NCBI RefSeq assembly: GCF_000196175.1 | Contig: NC_005363.1 | Coordinates: 1,116,001 to 1,180,000 of the forward strand | Length of the DNA: 64,000 nt | Direction: 5' to 3' | From: Bdellovibrio bacteriovorus HD100 | Lineage (GTDB): Bacteria > Bdellovibrionota > Bdellovibrionia > Bdellovibrionales > Bdellovibrionaceae | Shown: piece after piece, positions 63,220 to 64,000 of the stretch | Numbering within the stretch: the first letter of the stretch is position 1 | How the letters are laid out: each line of letters begins with the position of its first letter | Notes under the pieces: generated by a model | Told to the model about the DNA's origin: nothing | Databases searched by the model: none | What the model saw: the letters and a program-made list of their open reading frames with translations, nothing else | Program-made: the position numbers and the translations under genes

Positions 63220-64000
63220 ATGAAGCTAAGCAAGCTCATTAAGTCAGTGATTGTTCTTACATTGTTATCTTTTGTTGGTGTCGCAAATGCGGCAAACCAA
63301 TCCCAAGCGGTCCCATACTATGGGGAAGAGTTCTATCGCGACCTTCGCGCCGGAGTTTCCGGTGAGGCTCTTCAAAACCGAATCAAATCTGTCCTGCAGA
63401 ATTATCATATCGCCGTAAAAGGCTCTTATGATCTTGTGGTGAAAAACTGCATACAAGGGCAAGGTCATTGCTACCGTCACACGGCGATCGGCTACAAAGC
63501 AGCCAGAGTGTTCCTGATGGGGAAGTACTACCTGGTGAAAGACGGCAATCAGTATGCGGTTCGTGACGTGTACTGCAACTCGGACCGAGGCCCTGAAGAC
63601 TTCCGCAGTTCTCCGCCATCTCCGGGCTCCATCCCGAACAACACCGTGATCAACGTTGAGCACACCTGGCCACAAAGCCACTTCACTCGTCGTTTCCCGG
63701 ATGATGTTCAAAAATCCGATTTGCACCACCTGTTCCCGACGGATTCTCAATTGAATGCCATTCGCGGCAACCATCCCTTCGGTGAAGTCACTAAAGACGT
63801 GATGGAGCTGAAATGCCCGGATTCCCGTTTCGGTATCGGCAGCGCCGGTTCTGACGAGGTGTTTGAGCCACCACAAAACCATAAAGGGAATGTGGCTCGT
63901 GCGTTGTTCTATTTCTCTATGCGCTATGACCTTCCGATTGATCCCCAGGAAGAAAACGTTCTTCGCAAGTGGAACCATGAAGACCCGGTAGATCAAGACG
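63220..64000 (+). CDS. Secreted endonuclease I family protein (partial, runs off the end)
   Basis: The frame opens at ATG 63220 and remains open to the window end (260 codons). A signal peptide (IVLTLLSFVGVANAA) is followed by the endonuclease I/EndA core: VINVEHTWPQSHF with the catalytic His, then DLHHLFPTDSQLNAIRGNHP and FGEV. These metal-dependent nucleases act in the periplasm or outside and degrade DNA non-specifically. In a predator this could digest prey DNA (inference). A possible conserved partner cysteine network is suggested by several Cys (KNCIQGQGHC, YCNS). Confidence 0.9.
   Translation, partial: MKLSKLIKSVIVLTLLSFVGVANAANQSQAVPYYGEEFYRDLRAGVSGEALQNRIKSVLQNYHIAVKGSYDLVVKNCIQGQGHCYRHTAIGYKAARVFLMGKYYLVKDGNQYAVRDVYCNSDRGPEDFRSSPPSPGSIPNNTVINVEHTWPQSHFTRRFPDDVQKSDLHHLFPTDSQLNAIRGNHPFGEVTKDVMELKCPDSRFGIGSAGSDEVFEPPQNHKGNVARALFYFSMRYDLPIDPQEENVLRKWNHEDPVDQD

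Overview
The window reads as chromosome of a predatory deltaproteobacterium-like organism, most probably Bdellovibrio bacteriovorus or a close relative. This rests on gene content and was not checked by search: a PTP-like phytase lipoprotein of the kind described from B. bacteriovorus, a TIGR02147-type regulator, class II NrdJ, and many small secreted proteins or lipoproteins. Genes are dense and mostly bacterial-core in character. No phage, IS element, CRISPR array or rRNA was seen.

Region 1 (1-11 kb) is envelope-centred. It holds an atypical SDR, two different L,D-transpeptidases (a secreted SH3b-YkuD protein and a YcbB-like enzyme), a secreted protein with a papain-like Cys/His arrangement, two tandem ankyrin-type lipoproteins and small secreted unknowns. 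Region 2 (11-17 kb) is a housekeeping operon: zapA, 5-formyl-THF cyclo-ligase, rny, tyrS, a [2Fe-2S] ferredoxin with a long Gln/Asn-rich tail, and an alpha/beta hydrolase. The RNase Y has lost most HD-domain metal ligands. Region 3 (16.6-27.5 kb) carries an IscA-type protein and cysteine desulfurase, a receiver-like protein, nrdJ, a four-S1-domain protein, a frameshifted cinA, an acyl-CoA dehydrogenase and a TrmH-type methyltransferase.

Region 4 (27.5-36.4 kb) has the phytase lipoprotein, a pseudouridine synthase-methyltransferase fusion, and lemA followed by two TPM-domain genes. Two long foldback elements sit in this lemA/TPM cluster. They share an internal core but have unrelated, internally perfect arms. 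This is the most unusual DNA-level signal in the window. A beta-propeller lipoprotein, tRNA-Arg(UCG) with a nearby duplicated 3' end, and two conserved small families follow.

Region 5 (36.4-42.7 kb) has small secreted proteins, the TIGR02147 regulator, a lysozyme-fold protein and an orphan fused peptide-type ABC ATPase. Region 6 (42.7-53.3 kb) is a complete maltodextrin module. A maltoporin (lamB) is divergent from a tightly packed operon of pullulanase, a MalE-MalF fusion, MalG, MalK, alpha-amylase and a ROK sugar kinase. In a predator this could serve to digest prey glycogen.

Region 7 (53.3-64 kb) has a pirin, short-form AMP nucleosidase, Dps, a family-3 solute-binding protein, a Fis-type HTH protein, an S41 protease-like protein with a substituted catalytic Lys, an RDD-rhomboid gene pair, and the start of a secreted endonuclease I that runs off the window.
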